NCBI GenBank assembly: GCA_002796025.1
Contig: PCVQ01000055.1
Coordinates: forward strand, 186 to 15,146
Source: Candidatus Peregrinibacteria bacterium CG11_big_fil_rev_8_21_14_0_20_46_8
GTDB lineage: Bacteria; Patescibacteriota; Gracilibacteria; UBA1369; UM-FILTER-53-11
Direction: 5' to 3'
Length of the DNA stretch: 14,961 nucleotides
Under the pieces are notes generated by a model. That model was not told the DNA's origin, made no database searches, and was given only the letters and a program-made list of their open reading frames with translations. The translations under genes were made by a program, and so were the position numbers. How positions within the stretch are numbered: position 1 is the first letter of the stretch; the number at the start of each line of letters is the position of its first letter. Below, piece after piece: positions 1 to 5,982 of the stretch.

Positions 1-1009
1 AGGCGTGGGAGTCGTACTGGAGCTCGCAGTTAAAGGCGGCTTCGTAGGTGTCGTAACAGTCTTTTAAAAATCCCGCATCGTAGCAGTAGCGGCTGTCTTC
101 ACTCTCTATCACATCGTAACTGTCGTGCACATTTTTAGAATTATAAATCATGTCGCCGGAGGCGTTTTCGCTGTTAATCAAAACTTGTGCGCGGCGGGGA
201 ATTTCTTCGTCCAACAACTGCAAAAATTTAGTGCGCGATTTTTCGAAAATCTCGTATGAGCCGAGGTCGACCTTCTTCATTTGATCCTCATACTCCTGGC
301 GCGAAAACTGCTTATTCAAAATATTGTACTCTTTGTGGTTGAGATTCCAGCTCATGTAGCAGTTGGCAACGCCGCGGCAGTTGTAGATAAAAGCGGAGTC
401 GCGCGAGTTGTCGCTCAAAATCGCGTACTTACAGTTGTAGGCGCCGACCGAATAGAGCGACTCGTAGCAGAGCTCGGACTTTTCGAGTTGATAGCAGTCG
501 GCAAGATCGCGGCAGCCGCCGATAATCCACTTTGAATAGAAAATATCTTCGCCCGTGGTGTCCACACACAGATACGAATTTTTAATGGCCTCGGAGTGGT
601 TGCAGTACTCGCTGTTCTCTGAATTTTTGAGATAGATGGCGAGGCGCGGGACCTTTTGCTGGAGGGCGGCGTACTGCTCGAAAAAGGATTGGTTGGGGTT
701 TGGGGGCGGGAGCTGCGCGCCAAAGTCCATGGGATCCCACTTGTCGCTCCACCAGCACTCGTTGCAGTACACCGGCCAAGGCGTTTGCGCCGGGTAAATT
801 GAGATGAGATTTTTATTGCAGAGATCGCAGGCGCGCTTATATAAGGTGCGCTCATTGCGCCACGCTAAACGGCGCTGCTGGCGGCACTGGGGGCAGTGGG
901 TCGGGGGCGGCACCTCTATCTTCGCGTAAAAGGCGCGGTCGAGGTTGCCTGCCCCGCCAACGGCGGGGTCGATTTCGAAATGCTGCTTACACGCTCTGCA
1001 TTGAGGCAT
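1..1009 (-). CDS. Cys-rich double zinc-ribbon protein with solenoid-like repeats (3' end outside window)
   Basis: The frame is open from an ATG at 1009 to the left edge (336 codons), so the C-terminus is missing. An in-frame TGA about ten codons upstream makes this ATG the likely start; an AGAGG lies too far upstream (13 nt) to be a normal ribosome site. Two four-Cys zinc ribbons are visible: C4/C7 with C39/C42, and C61/C64 with C82/C85, followed by a WWSDKWDP motif. From about residue 125 the protein becomes a Cys/Tyr/Asn-rich repeat region with pieces such as NSEYCNHS, NCRGVANCY and YCYDAGFLKDCYD, resembling a beta-solenoid. From memory this family is common in Candidate Phyla Radiation genomes and is sometimes labelled CaiB/BaiF, although nothing here resembles a CoA-transferase. 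It lies 16 nt after an 89-aa gene, probably in one operon. The function is unknown. An extra PAVGGAGN-like stretch (about residues 15-22) is encoded by a palindrome. Confidence 0.85.
   Translation of the reverse strand, partial: MPQCRACKQHFEIDPAVGGAGNLDRAFYAKIEVPPPTHCPQCRQQRRLAWRNERTLYKRACDLCNKNLISIYPAQTPWPVYCNECWWSDKWDPMDFGAQLPPPNPNQSFFEQYAALQQKVPRLAIYLKNSENSEYCNHSEAIKNSYLCVDTTGEDIFYSKWIIGGCRDLADCYQLEKSELCYESLYSVGAYNCKYAILSDNSRDSAFIYNCRGVANCYMSWNLNHKEYNILNKQFSRQEYEDQMKKVDLGSYEIFEKSRTKFLQLLDEEIPRRAQVLINSENASGDMIYNSKNVHDSYDVIESEDSRYCYDAGFLKDCYDTYEAAFNCELQYDSHA
952..968. repeat. GC-rich palindrome inside the zinc-ribbon gene
   Basis: CCCCGCC (952-958), a three-base spacer and GGCGGGG (962-968) form a perfect 7-bp stem. 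It encodes the Ala-Val-Gly-Gly-Ala part of a short stretch between the first and second Cys pairs of the N-terminal zinc ribbon. In the family as I remember it, this segment is shorter. It resembles the palindrome at 3440-3457 in the HNH gene. Confidence 0.55.
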
Positions 1010-1025
1010 GTTGGCATTGTAGCCT

Positions 1026-1295
1026 CTATTTCCCTCTCAGCAAATCTTCAACAGACTTTCCTAGTGCCGGCATATAACCTGCGAGTCCCTGTTGCGGAGC
1101 ATAAATCTTACAAGGCTTGCGCGCTTCAAGACTTGGCGTTCTATTATCGCACATCCCATTGCTTAAATGTTCACATACAATCACAGCCGCCCCCTTTGTG
1201 GCATCTTGGATGGTCACGAGAGCAGGCTTGCTGATTTCGTACTGGCCGGCGCACTCTACGGGTGGAGTGACAACGCTTTCTGGAGCTTGTGTCAT
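1026..1295 (-). CDS. Unknown 89-aa protein with four cysteines
   Basis: I do not recognise this protein. The ATG at 1295 begins MTQAPESVV. A longer frame reaches 1334 but overlaps the upstream gene, so I prefer the internal start, which leaves a 32-nt gap. The product has no signal peptide and no clear membrane segment. It has Cys at about positions 15, 41, 49 and 62, a mixed beta/helix-looking centre (ALVTIQDATKGAAVIVCEHL) and a basic end (LLRGK). No Shine-Dalgarno is visible. The stop at 1026 lies 16 nt before the zinc-ribbon gene, and the upstream gene runs the same way, so a three-gene transcript is likely. The protein-like sequence and tight spacing support a real gene, but the overlapping plus-strand frames cannot be excluded from sequence alone. 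Confidence 0.55.
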   Translation of the reverse strand: MTQAPESVVTPPVECAGQYEISKPALVTIQDATKGAAVIVCEHLSNGMCDNRTPSLEARKPCKIYAPQQGLAGYMPALGKSVEDLLRGK

Positions 1296-1327
1296 AGTCG
1301 TCTTAATTAAAAAATAGCGGGCGCAGC

Positions 1328-1900
1328 TTAGCACGGAATGTGCTGGGCTGCATGGACTGCAGCAGAGTGCTGGCGCTGAACAGCATTTCGAAGCTCTCTC
1401 AATGAGTAATCTGAAGAAGGCTTCTTAGCAATGTAGCCTAAAAGGTTTTGCGACCGCTCGAGAGCTTTTGTAACCTCGGCACGCACATCGAAATATCTAT
1501 TTGCATCATCTGCAATTTGAAAACTATCTAATGCACTTAATATATACGGATCACTTTTATAAATCTGCTGAAGTTGCACTTTTTGGCGCATTGCAAAACG
1601 GATCGCAGCAATAGCGGTCTGCGGATTCAAAAGTCGCAAATATTCGGGCTCTCTATGACGGAGTCGATGGAGCGTTTGGAGGGCTTGAAAAGCTAATTTC
1701 CACTGGGCGCTCTCTTGTACAATGAGATAGAGTCCAGCCCTTCGGTTTTCTCTCGGGTTCAACCCTTGTCCTTCTATAAAGCATACGAGTGCCTCTTCTT
1801 CACGAAGCTCGCCCGTGCCATCTATAGCATGCTCTATCAGTAATTCCGGTATGATCTCGGCGGAGCCCTCACGTGCAGCCGAAAGTCGAATAGTGCTCAT
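1328..1900 (-). CDS. Unknown 190-aa helical protein
   Basis: I do not recognise this protein. The frame stays open upstream to an ATG at 1975, but a sigma70-like promoter (1923-1951) lies inside that extension. I therefore start at the ATG at 1900 (MSTIRLSAA), which gives a leader of roughly 16 nt. The product is soluble-looking: a short acidic N-terminal part (EEEALVCFIE) is followed by long amphipathic helices rich in Leu, Gln and Arg (for example AFQALQTLHRLRHREPEYLR and AEVTKALERSQNLLGYIAKK). It ends in His/Ala-rich AAVHAAQHIPC. There is no membrane segment and no catalytic motif I can name. It is the first gene of the probable operon that continues with the 89-aa and zinc-ribbon genes. 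Confidence 0.65.
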   Translation of the reverse strand: MSTIRLSAAREGSAEIIPELLIEHAIDGTGELREEEALVCFIEGQGLNPRENRRAGLYLIVQESAQWKLAFQALQTLHRLRHREPEYLRLLNPQTAIAAIRFAMRQKVQLQQIYKSDPYILSALDSFQIADDANRYFDVRAEVTKALERSQNLLGYIAKKPSSDYSLRELRNAVQRQHSAAVHAAQHIPC

Positions 1901-1922
1901 AAAAAAATTTGCAACGACAGTG

Positions 1923-1951
1923 ATCTTAAAGCCAAAATTACAACTTGTCAA
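1923..1951 (-). promoter_or_regulatory. Sigma70-like promoter for the left-edge operon
   Basis: On the minus strand a perfect TTGACA (1951-1946) is separated by 17 bp from TAAGAT (1928-1923). Transcription should begin near 1916, about 16 nt before the ATG at 1900. The elements interleave with the oppositely directed extended -10 at 1954-1962. Confidence 0.6.
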
Positions 1952-1953
1952 TA

Positions 1954-1962
1954 TGATATAAT
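1954..1962 (+). promoter_or_regulatory. Extended -10 promoter for the membrane-protein/nucleotidyltransferase pair
   Basis: TGATATAAT matches the extended -10 consensus (TG, one base, TATAAT at 1957-1962). No good -35 is seen around 1934-1939. The expected start point near 1969 is only about 5 nt before the ATG at 1974, so the transcript should be almost leaderless. No Shine-Dalgarno is present. Confidence 0.55.
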
Positions 1963-1973
1963 CACCTATACGC

Positions 1974-2300
1974 ATGGAGCTTTACGATCAAATTCGAAAA
2001 ATATCCCTCATATTTTTTGTGGTGCTTGGGCTGGCGCACTTTGTTGCTGGCATGCTCTATGTGCAGGGGTACTATCTGCCGGGGAGCGGGCTGGCGAATC
2101 GGGTGCTCTTTATTCCCCTCTTGTTGAGTCTGTTTTCCTATCTCTATGCGGGCGCAAAATATAATCAAATGAAAGATAGGGAGGGTTCCGGCGCTGGGGG
2201 GACCGCGGCAACGCTCTATATGATTGTGGGAATTGTCGTGATTCTTGGCATGATTGCCCTTGAATTTTTGCTGCCAGACGCGCAAACTCCTCTCCTATGA
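1974..2300 (+). CDS. Small membrane protein, three predicted helices
   Basis: A 108-aa protein of unknown function. Hydrophobic segments lie at about residues 10-31 (SLIFFVVLGLAHFVAGMLYV), 43-62 (RVLFIPLLLSLFSYLYAGAK) and 81-101 (LYMIVGIVVILGMIALEFLL). A short polar Gly-rich loop (KDREGSGAGGT) precedes the third. The ATG at 1974 follows an extended -10 closely. The stop TGA (2298-2300) overlaps the next gene's ATG (2297-2299), so translation of the two is probably coupled. The partnership might point to a membrane or lipid-linked nucleotide step, but that is inference. No family is recognised. Confidence 0.75.
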   Translation: MELYDQIRKISLIFFVVLGLAHFVAGMLYVQGYYLPGSGLANRVLFIPLLLSLFSYLYAGAKYNQMKDREGSGAGGTAATLYMIVGIVVILGMIALEFLLPDAQTPLL

Positions 2301-2728
2301 AAAAAGTGATTGCCTTTGGAACATTTGATCATTTTCATGCCGGCCATGAGTCGTATTTGCGGCAGGCGCGGGAACTTGGCGAACATCTCACCGTTATTAT
2401 TGCGCGCGACGAAACGGTCGAGCGGCTTAAGGGGCGGCGTCCCGATTATTCGGAGCGCGAGCGGCGCAAGGCGGTGATGCGGAGCGGAATTGCGGAACGC
2501 GTAGTGCTGGGCCAGCACGGCGATAAGTATGCGGTCTTGCTTAAATATAAGCCGGATGTAATTGCGCTAGGATACGATCAATTTGCATTCACCATCCGCT
2601 TGAAAAAGTTTTTGATCGATAACGGTATGGATGCGAAGATTGTGCGACTCGAACCGTACAAGCCGGAGGTGCATAAGACGTCGATTATACGGACGCAAAA
2701 ACTGGCTGGATTGGAGCAGGCAGTGTAG
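2297..2728 (+). CDS. Cytidylyltransferase-like nucleotidyltransferase
   Basis: A 143-aa single-domain enzyme of the HxGH nucleotidyltransferase superfamily, the usual size for TagD/RibL-type members. The N-terminal strand and motif KKVIAFGTFDHFHAGHESYL carries the nucleotide-binding HAGH at residues 14-17. Near the C-terminus KTSIIR (about 127-132) occupies the place of the ISSTxxR signature. The central part (ARDETVERLKGRRPDYSE and DVIALGYDQ) fits the family. Such enzymes transfer CMP or AMP from CTP/ATP to a phosphorylated small molecule such as glycerol-3-phosphate, FMN or phosphopantetheine. The substrate cannot be told from sequence; an archaeal-type FAD synthetase is one option. It overlaps the upstream membrane-protein gene by four bases. 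Confidence 0.88.
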   Translation: MKKVIAFGTFDHFHAGHESYLRQARELGEHLTVIIARDETVERLKGRRPDYSERERRKAVMRSGIAERVVLGQHGDKYAVLLKYKPDVIALGYDQFAFTIRLKKFLIDNGMDAKIVRLEPYKPEVHKTSIIRTQKLAGLEQAV

Positions 2729-2871
2729 AGGCGGCGCGAATCAGGGGGGCGGGAGGATTGCCGCGGCTAAGCGGCGCTTGTTTGCCGTTGCATATGGGCA
2801 CATCATCTTTAGGCACTCGCCTCGGCGCATATTGCCGTGACACGCTTTCGATCCATTTTGTGCGCGCGAAA
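2729..2871. other. Convergent intergenic region
   Basis: This is 143 bp between two convergent stops. A weak hairpin (GCCGC/GCGGC around 2760-2775) has no clear T-tract. Read on the minus strand in the frame next to that of the HNH gene, the segment is open through to 2685, which raises the possibility of a frameshift at the HNH C-terminus. Confidence 0.4.
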
Positions 2872-4074
2872 TTAAACAGCTCGCGTTTGTGTTGCATACT
2901 TCCCATCCATCTTATGCGCAATATCGTGATGGCCCTTGCAGAGCGGCGCGATAAAGTACGGATTGTGGCTTTGTGATACCGCAAAGCGTTGAGTGTGGTG
3001 CAGGTTTGCAGCCGGTTTGATGCAGCCGGAAATCGAGCACACCGTGCCAAATTCAGCATGAATGATTTTGCGAATCGCAGCGGGAATGTGCCGCGAAGTC
3101 CGTTTGCCGATATTTTTCTCGACTTCTTCTTTTTCGTTTTGCTCGAGCGCAATTTTTTGTTTGGTATCTTCGATTTTTTCATCGCGCTCAACCAGCAGTT
3201 GCAGCAAGATTTGATTGAGGTCGAGACCTTTGTTGAGCAGCTCATGCAGTTTGGTTTTGAGTCGCGGAGAGAGTGCGGCGAGGAGGTTGAGGTCGGCAGC
3301 AGAAATTTGAGCGGTGCCATTAGGATCATTTGTAGTCGGCATACCCAGAACCAAGTTTTTTGAAGCAGCAACATTTTTCTCCGCAGTATTATTTGTGCTT
3401 TCAAACTTTTGACTGAGTTCATCCCCACCTGTGCGCTCATCCCCGCCTGCGCGGGGACCGCTTTGTACGGGCAAAGAATCTTGGCCCGTTTTTGGCTCAA
3501 ATAAGCCATCCTGGATTTTATTTTCATCGTTTTGTTGCGCCGCTGCAGTTTGAATTTCCATTTCATTTTTCGCATACTTCACATCTCGCACAAAAGCATC
3601 GATCGCGGCCTTTGAGAGTTTTTGCACAGCGCGCGCAAGCTCCGTCTCATTTTCTTTTGTAGCAATCGATGCAACACGAATTAATTTGTTGTGACTAACT
3701 TCGCCATTTACTAAAAGCGCATGCAACTGCGGCAATTCTTGAAATTTGCGATCCAAACGCAGCACAACATCAACTTGATCGCGACTCATCCCTGCAAGTC
3801 TCGCCGCGAATTCATAAATGGAATAAAAGCTGCGCTTCGCAAGAAATTTGCGCTGTTCAAACAATTTACGGCGCTCGACCTCCGGCAAAAGTCCGGCAAA
3901 TTTGCGCCGCGCTTGCAATGCCTGCGCGCCATACATTTTGCAGAGTGAGTAGAGATTTTTGTCGGTGAGTTTTTGATGATTGTTGCTTTGAGTCGCTATA
4001 TCGCCCCCGCTGAGATCGCGGAAGTGTAAAGCTGTTTTGGAGCTATTTTCTGTCACAAATTGTGAATTTTTCAT
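2872..4074 (-). CDS. HNH-domain protein with N-terminal helical domain
   Basis: A 400-aa predicted nuclease or DNA-binding protein. Residues about 45-165 form a helical domain (KMYGAQALQARRKFAGLLPE, YSIYEFAARLAGMS, LVNGEVSHNKLIRVASIAT) of a type I recall in HNH proteins of Patescibacteria and DUF222-like families. Residues about 170-240 are a low-complexity linker with GGDERTGGDE repeats. A Leu-rich and coiled-coil segment (about 255-325) follows. The C-terminal HNH module has C346 and C351, HH at 359-360, N371, and C379 with HH at 382-383, a zinc-braced beta-beta-alpha metal fold. The role is unknown; no partner methylase or toxin/antitoxin gene is adjacent. The protein ends 11 residues after IAHKM, and an adjacent open frame continues, so its C-terminus may be frameshifted. 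The ATG at 4074 follows a plausible promoter without a Shine-Dalgarno. Confidence 0.85.
   Translation of the reverse strand: MKNSQFVTENSSKTALHFRDLSGGDIATQSNNHQKLTDKNLYSLCKMYGAQALQARRKFAGLLPEVERRKLFEQRKFLAKRSFYSIYEFAARLAGMSRDQVDVVLRLDRKFQELPQLHALLVNGEVSHNKLIRVASIATKENETELARAVQKLSKAAIDAFVRDVKYAKNEMEIQTAAAQQNDENKIQDGLFEPKTGQDSLPVQSGPRAGGDERTGGDELSQKFESTNNTAEKNVAASKNLVLGMPTTNDPNGTAQISAADLNLLAALSPRLKTKLHELLNKGLDLNQILLQLLVERDEKIEDTKQKIALEQNEKEEVEKNIGKRTSRHIPAAIRKIIHAEFGTVCSISGCIKPAANLHHTQRFAVSQSHNPYFIAPLCKGHHDIAHKMDGKYATQTRAV
3419..3457. repeat. 19-bp direct repeat plus GC palindrome inside the HNH gene linker
   Basis: TCATCCCCACCTGTGCGC (3419-3436) and TCATCCCCGCCTGCGCGG (3438-3455) are direct repeats differing at three positions. 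The second copy forms a perfect hairpin, TCCCCGC (3440-3446) with GCGGGGA (3451-3457). They encode the RAGGDERTGGDE part of the low-complexity linker, which suggests a small palindromic element tolerated in a disordered segment. Confidence 0.55.
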
Positions 4075-4097
4075 AATAGAATCGAAAGATAAAAAAT

Positions 4098-4125
4098 ATT
4101 GTATACGCAGTAATTAATTGCCCAA
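4098..4125 (-). promoter_or_regulatory. Promoter for the HNH gene
   Basis: On the minus strand TTGGGC (4125-4120) lies 16 bp from TACAAT (4103-4098). Transcription should begin near 4091, giving a leader of about 17 nt to the ATG at 4074. No Shine-Dalgarno is present. Confidence 0.45.
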
Positions 4126-4268
4126 CTGCATACTCAAATTTTCCCTTAAACAAGCCAAAAACTCAACGAATCCGGCTGGCGCAATGCTGTCAAATTGTGG
4201 CGCAGCGCAACTCGGAAACGGCTTGCATAAGCCATCTTATAAAATTGCCGCGGGAACTGAAAATTAGA

Positions 4269-4411
4269 ATGTTGTAGTGTAACAAAACTGCAGCGTCCCA
4301 AACAACTCCCGCGTAAAAATAAAACTCCAATGTTGTAGAGTAACAAAACTGCAGCGTCCCAAACAACTCCCGCGCAAAAACAAAAATCTCAATGTTGTAG
4401 AATAACAAAAC
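4269..4411. repeat. 61/62-bp tandem repeat, two full units and one partial
   Basis: Units begin with ATGTTGTAG at 4269, 4330 and 4392. Units 1 and 2 share a core of about 45 bases, including TAACAAAACTGCAGCGTCCC and AAACAACTCCCGCG, differing at only a few positions. The A-rich remainder is also similar between them. Unit 3 keeps only ATGTTGTAGAATAACAAAACC before diverging. Because the inter-core segments are related rather than unique, this is a tandem duplication and not a spacer array. Confidence 0.8.
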
Positions 4412-4564
4412 CGTATAATTTAAAAAAAATGCATAGTAAAGCCTCGCATCCAAACCAAAATTCCAATCTTTTAAAGAGATAGCGGCTGTTCGCGGCATTT
4501 AGAGCATAAAACGTCTATTCATACGCTAGGAAAAATTAGCAGGCGCGAGTACGGCCTAAACGTG

Positions 4565-4570
4565 TATAAT
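4565..4570 (+). promoter_or_regulatory. -10 box for ftsX (leaderless arrangement)
   Basis: A perfect TATAAT ends six bases before the ATG at 4577, so the normal start point falls on or next to the A of the start codon. No convincing -35 is seen near 4542. This position supports ATG 4577 over the in-frame GTG at 4562, which overlaps the -10 region. Confidence 0.55.
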
Positions 4571-4576
4571 GGGCGC

Positions 4577-5431
4577 ATGAATCCGTTTGAGAAGGCTTGG
4601 GAAAATCTTTCGCGCAATTGGATTACCGCACTCCCCGCGATAATTATTTTGGCCGTGGTGCTCATGTTGTTTAACGGCCTGCTTGGCGTGCACCAGCAAA
4701 CAAACGCCACGCTGGAAAATTTACAAAACAAGTTTTCGATTACGATATTTCTGCGGAACGACGTGGATGAATTTGCTGTAAGCAATCTGATTTCTAAACT
4801 GGAGGCGCGTGCCGACGTAGTGCGGCCCGTTCTCTATACCTCAAAAGATCAGGCAAAAACTTTTATTCAAAATGCATTCTCGCTCAATGCGGAGACACTC
4901 CAAGATTACAATCTCTCGCTACCGCCAAGCCTCACCATTACACCCACGAAACCGCAGCATGCCGGACGCATTCAAGCCTACGTGCAAAGCGAGGCGCGTA
5001 ATCTGCTGCACGACGTAAATGCAAGTCAGACCACACAAGAGAGCGTCACCACACAAATGAGCGAATTTATTCAAAATATCGAGGCGACGACCCAGCGCGC
5101 GCTCATATTTTTTATTATCTTTTTTATTGTTGCCGGCACACTGCTGATCGCGAGTACCATCTATTTAACCCTAAGCCACCGCCACAAAGAGATTGTCATT
5201 ATGAAGCTGGTAGGCGCACACTTTGGCAGCGTGAGCGCGCCATATATTTTAGAAGGAATTCTCATCGCACTTGCGGCCTATGTGCTGAGTGTAATTGGAA
5301 CAAGCGCATTTGGCTTGCTCGACTTAAGTGCACAACTGAGCCTGAATGCACTAGTGCTTGAGCTGGCCGGAGTGCTGCTTTTAGGAAGTTTTGTAAGTTA
5401 CCTCACCAGCTACTACTATCTCTCTTCATGA
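4577..5431 (+). CDS. ftsX: Cell-division ABC transporter-like permease FtsX
   Basis: A 284-aa protein with the FtsX architecture: a cytoplasmic N-terminus (MNPFEKAWENLSRNW), TM1 at about 18-38, an external domain at 39-174, TM2 at 175-199, the conserved cytoplasmic RHKEIVIMKLVGA segment (202-214), TM3 at 220-244 and TM4 at 257-280. FtsX pairs with the ATPase FtsE in the inner membrane and activates peptidoglycan hydrolases at the division site. ftsE normally lies directly upstream, but here upstream is a 502-bp non-coding stretch, so any partner ATPase is elsewhere. The ATG at 4577 sits six bases after a TATAAT. The TGA stop overlaps the recO ATG (ATGA at 5428-5431), so recO is probably translated by coupling. 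Confidence 0.92.
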   Translation: MNPFEKAWENLSRNWITALPAIIILAVVLMLFNGLLGVHQQTNATLENLQNKFSITIFLRNDVDEFAVSNLISKLEARADVVRPVLYTSKDQAKTFIQNAFSLNAETLQDYNLSLPPSLTITPTKPQHAGRIQAYVQSEARNLLHDVNASQTTQESVTTQMSEFIQNIEATTQRALIFFIIFFIVAGTLLIASTIYLTLSHRHKEIVIMKLVGAHFGSVSAPYILEGILIALAAYVLSVIGTSAFGLLDLSAQLSLNALVLELAGVLLLGSFVSYLTSYYYLSS

Positions 5432-5982
5432 AATTTAAAAAGTGTTCGGCAATTATTTTGCACGTCGTACGGCGCGGAGAAAATGACCGCGTGCTTACCG
5501 TACTGACAGACCGATTTGGGCTGTTACGCATTATTGCAAAAGGTGTCCGCACCATTCGCAGCCGGCGAAACTATCACATCGATCTCTTTAATCATGTTGC
5601 ACTCGAAATTCAAGAGACCGACCGTGCGCTGTATCTTCGAGAAATTACAACGATTGAGCGGCATGCAGGCTTGGCGCGCATGCCGGATCGCTTTGCAAGT
5701 GCATGTCTTATGAGCTCTTTTATTACGCGTACGCTCCCCTTCGATACGCCGCAAGACGAGCTCTTTGATCTAACGCTCAAGACTCTGACACGACTCCACG
5801 ACGCCGAAGATACAAAAGAAATTCTGCTGACCTACTTTTTAAAGGCGGTCCGCGGTATGGGGCTGCTGCCCAACCTGCTCACCAAAAACACGCTTCGGCG
5901 CGAACTCTTTGCAACGCTCGATACACTCGATCCTCAGTTTACTTTGAATGCGCGGCGCACATTGGGAATTTTTTCGAGCTGA
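5428..5982 (+). CDS. recO: DNA repair protein RecO, short form
   Basis: A 184-aa RecO-like protein. The N-terminal OB-fold is recognisable (AIILHVVRRGENDRVLTVLT, FGLLRIIAKGVR, residues about 8-80) and is followed by a helical region. RecO binds single-stranded DNA and SSB and helps RecR load RecA at gaps. Family members are usually about 240-250 aa, and many carry a C-terminal four-Cys zinc finger. Here the LKAVRGMGLLPNLL segment, where that domain would begin, leads to a Cys-free tail and the protein stops about 60 residues early. The start overlaps the ftsX stop by four bases. The last 49 bases overlap the 3' end of the convergent relA/spoT gene, which may explain or constrain the short end. 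No recR is nearby. Confidence 0.85.
   Translation: MKFKKCSAIILHVVRRGENDRVLTVLTDRFGLLRIIAKGVRTIRSRRNYHIDLFNHVALEIQETDRALYLREITTIERHAGLARMPDRFASACLMSSFITRTLPFDTPQDELFDLTLKTLTRLHDAEDTKEILLTYFLKAVRGMGLLPNLLTKNTLRRELFATLDTLDPQFTLNARRTLGIFSS

Larger units (their letters stand above)
4075..4576. other. 502-bp non-coding divergent region
   Basis: This region separates the divergent HNH and ftsX genes. It holds the HNH promoter (4098-4125), a 61/62-bp tandem repeat (4269-4411), an A-rich run after 4420, and the ftsX -10 box at 4565. Stretches 4126-4268 and 4430-4560 show nothing I can name. Minus-strand open frames across the repeat change reading frame from unit to unit, so I regard them as non-coding. 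Confidence 0.6.

Noticed and set aside
415..855. Minus-strand open frame of 146 codons at the left edge
   Set aside because: It is a shadow of the zinc-ribbon gene, whose correct frame is open from 1009 to the edge and has clear Cys ribbons.
1900..1975. Upstream start at 1975 for the 190-aa protein
   Set aside because: The extension contains a consensus-like promoter and overlaps the divergent promoter, and its translation is not needed to form a plausible protein.
2729..2871. Rho-independent terminator for the nucleotidyltransferase gene
   Set aside because: Only a 5-bp stem is found and it is not followed by a T-run.
4269..4411. CRISPR-like array with 36-base repeats beginning GTTG and ending CAAC
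   Set aside because: The intervals of 25-26 bases between repeats are clearly related to each other, the third unit is truncated, and no cas gene is present. This is a tandem duplication.
4146..4498. Minus-strand open frames of 66 and 102 codons over the tandem repeat
   Set aside because: The repeat period is not a multiple of three, so equivalent units are read in different phases, and the product has no protein-like pattern.
2298..5431. Alternative genetic code with UGA as glycine (seen in some Gracilibacteria and Absconditabacteria)
   Set aside because: TGA ends genes cleanly at four-base ATGA junctions (2297-2300 and 5428-5431), and no conserved domain is interrupted by TGA.
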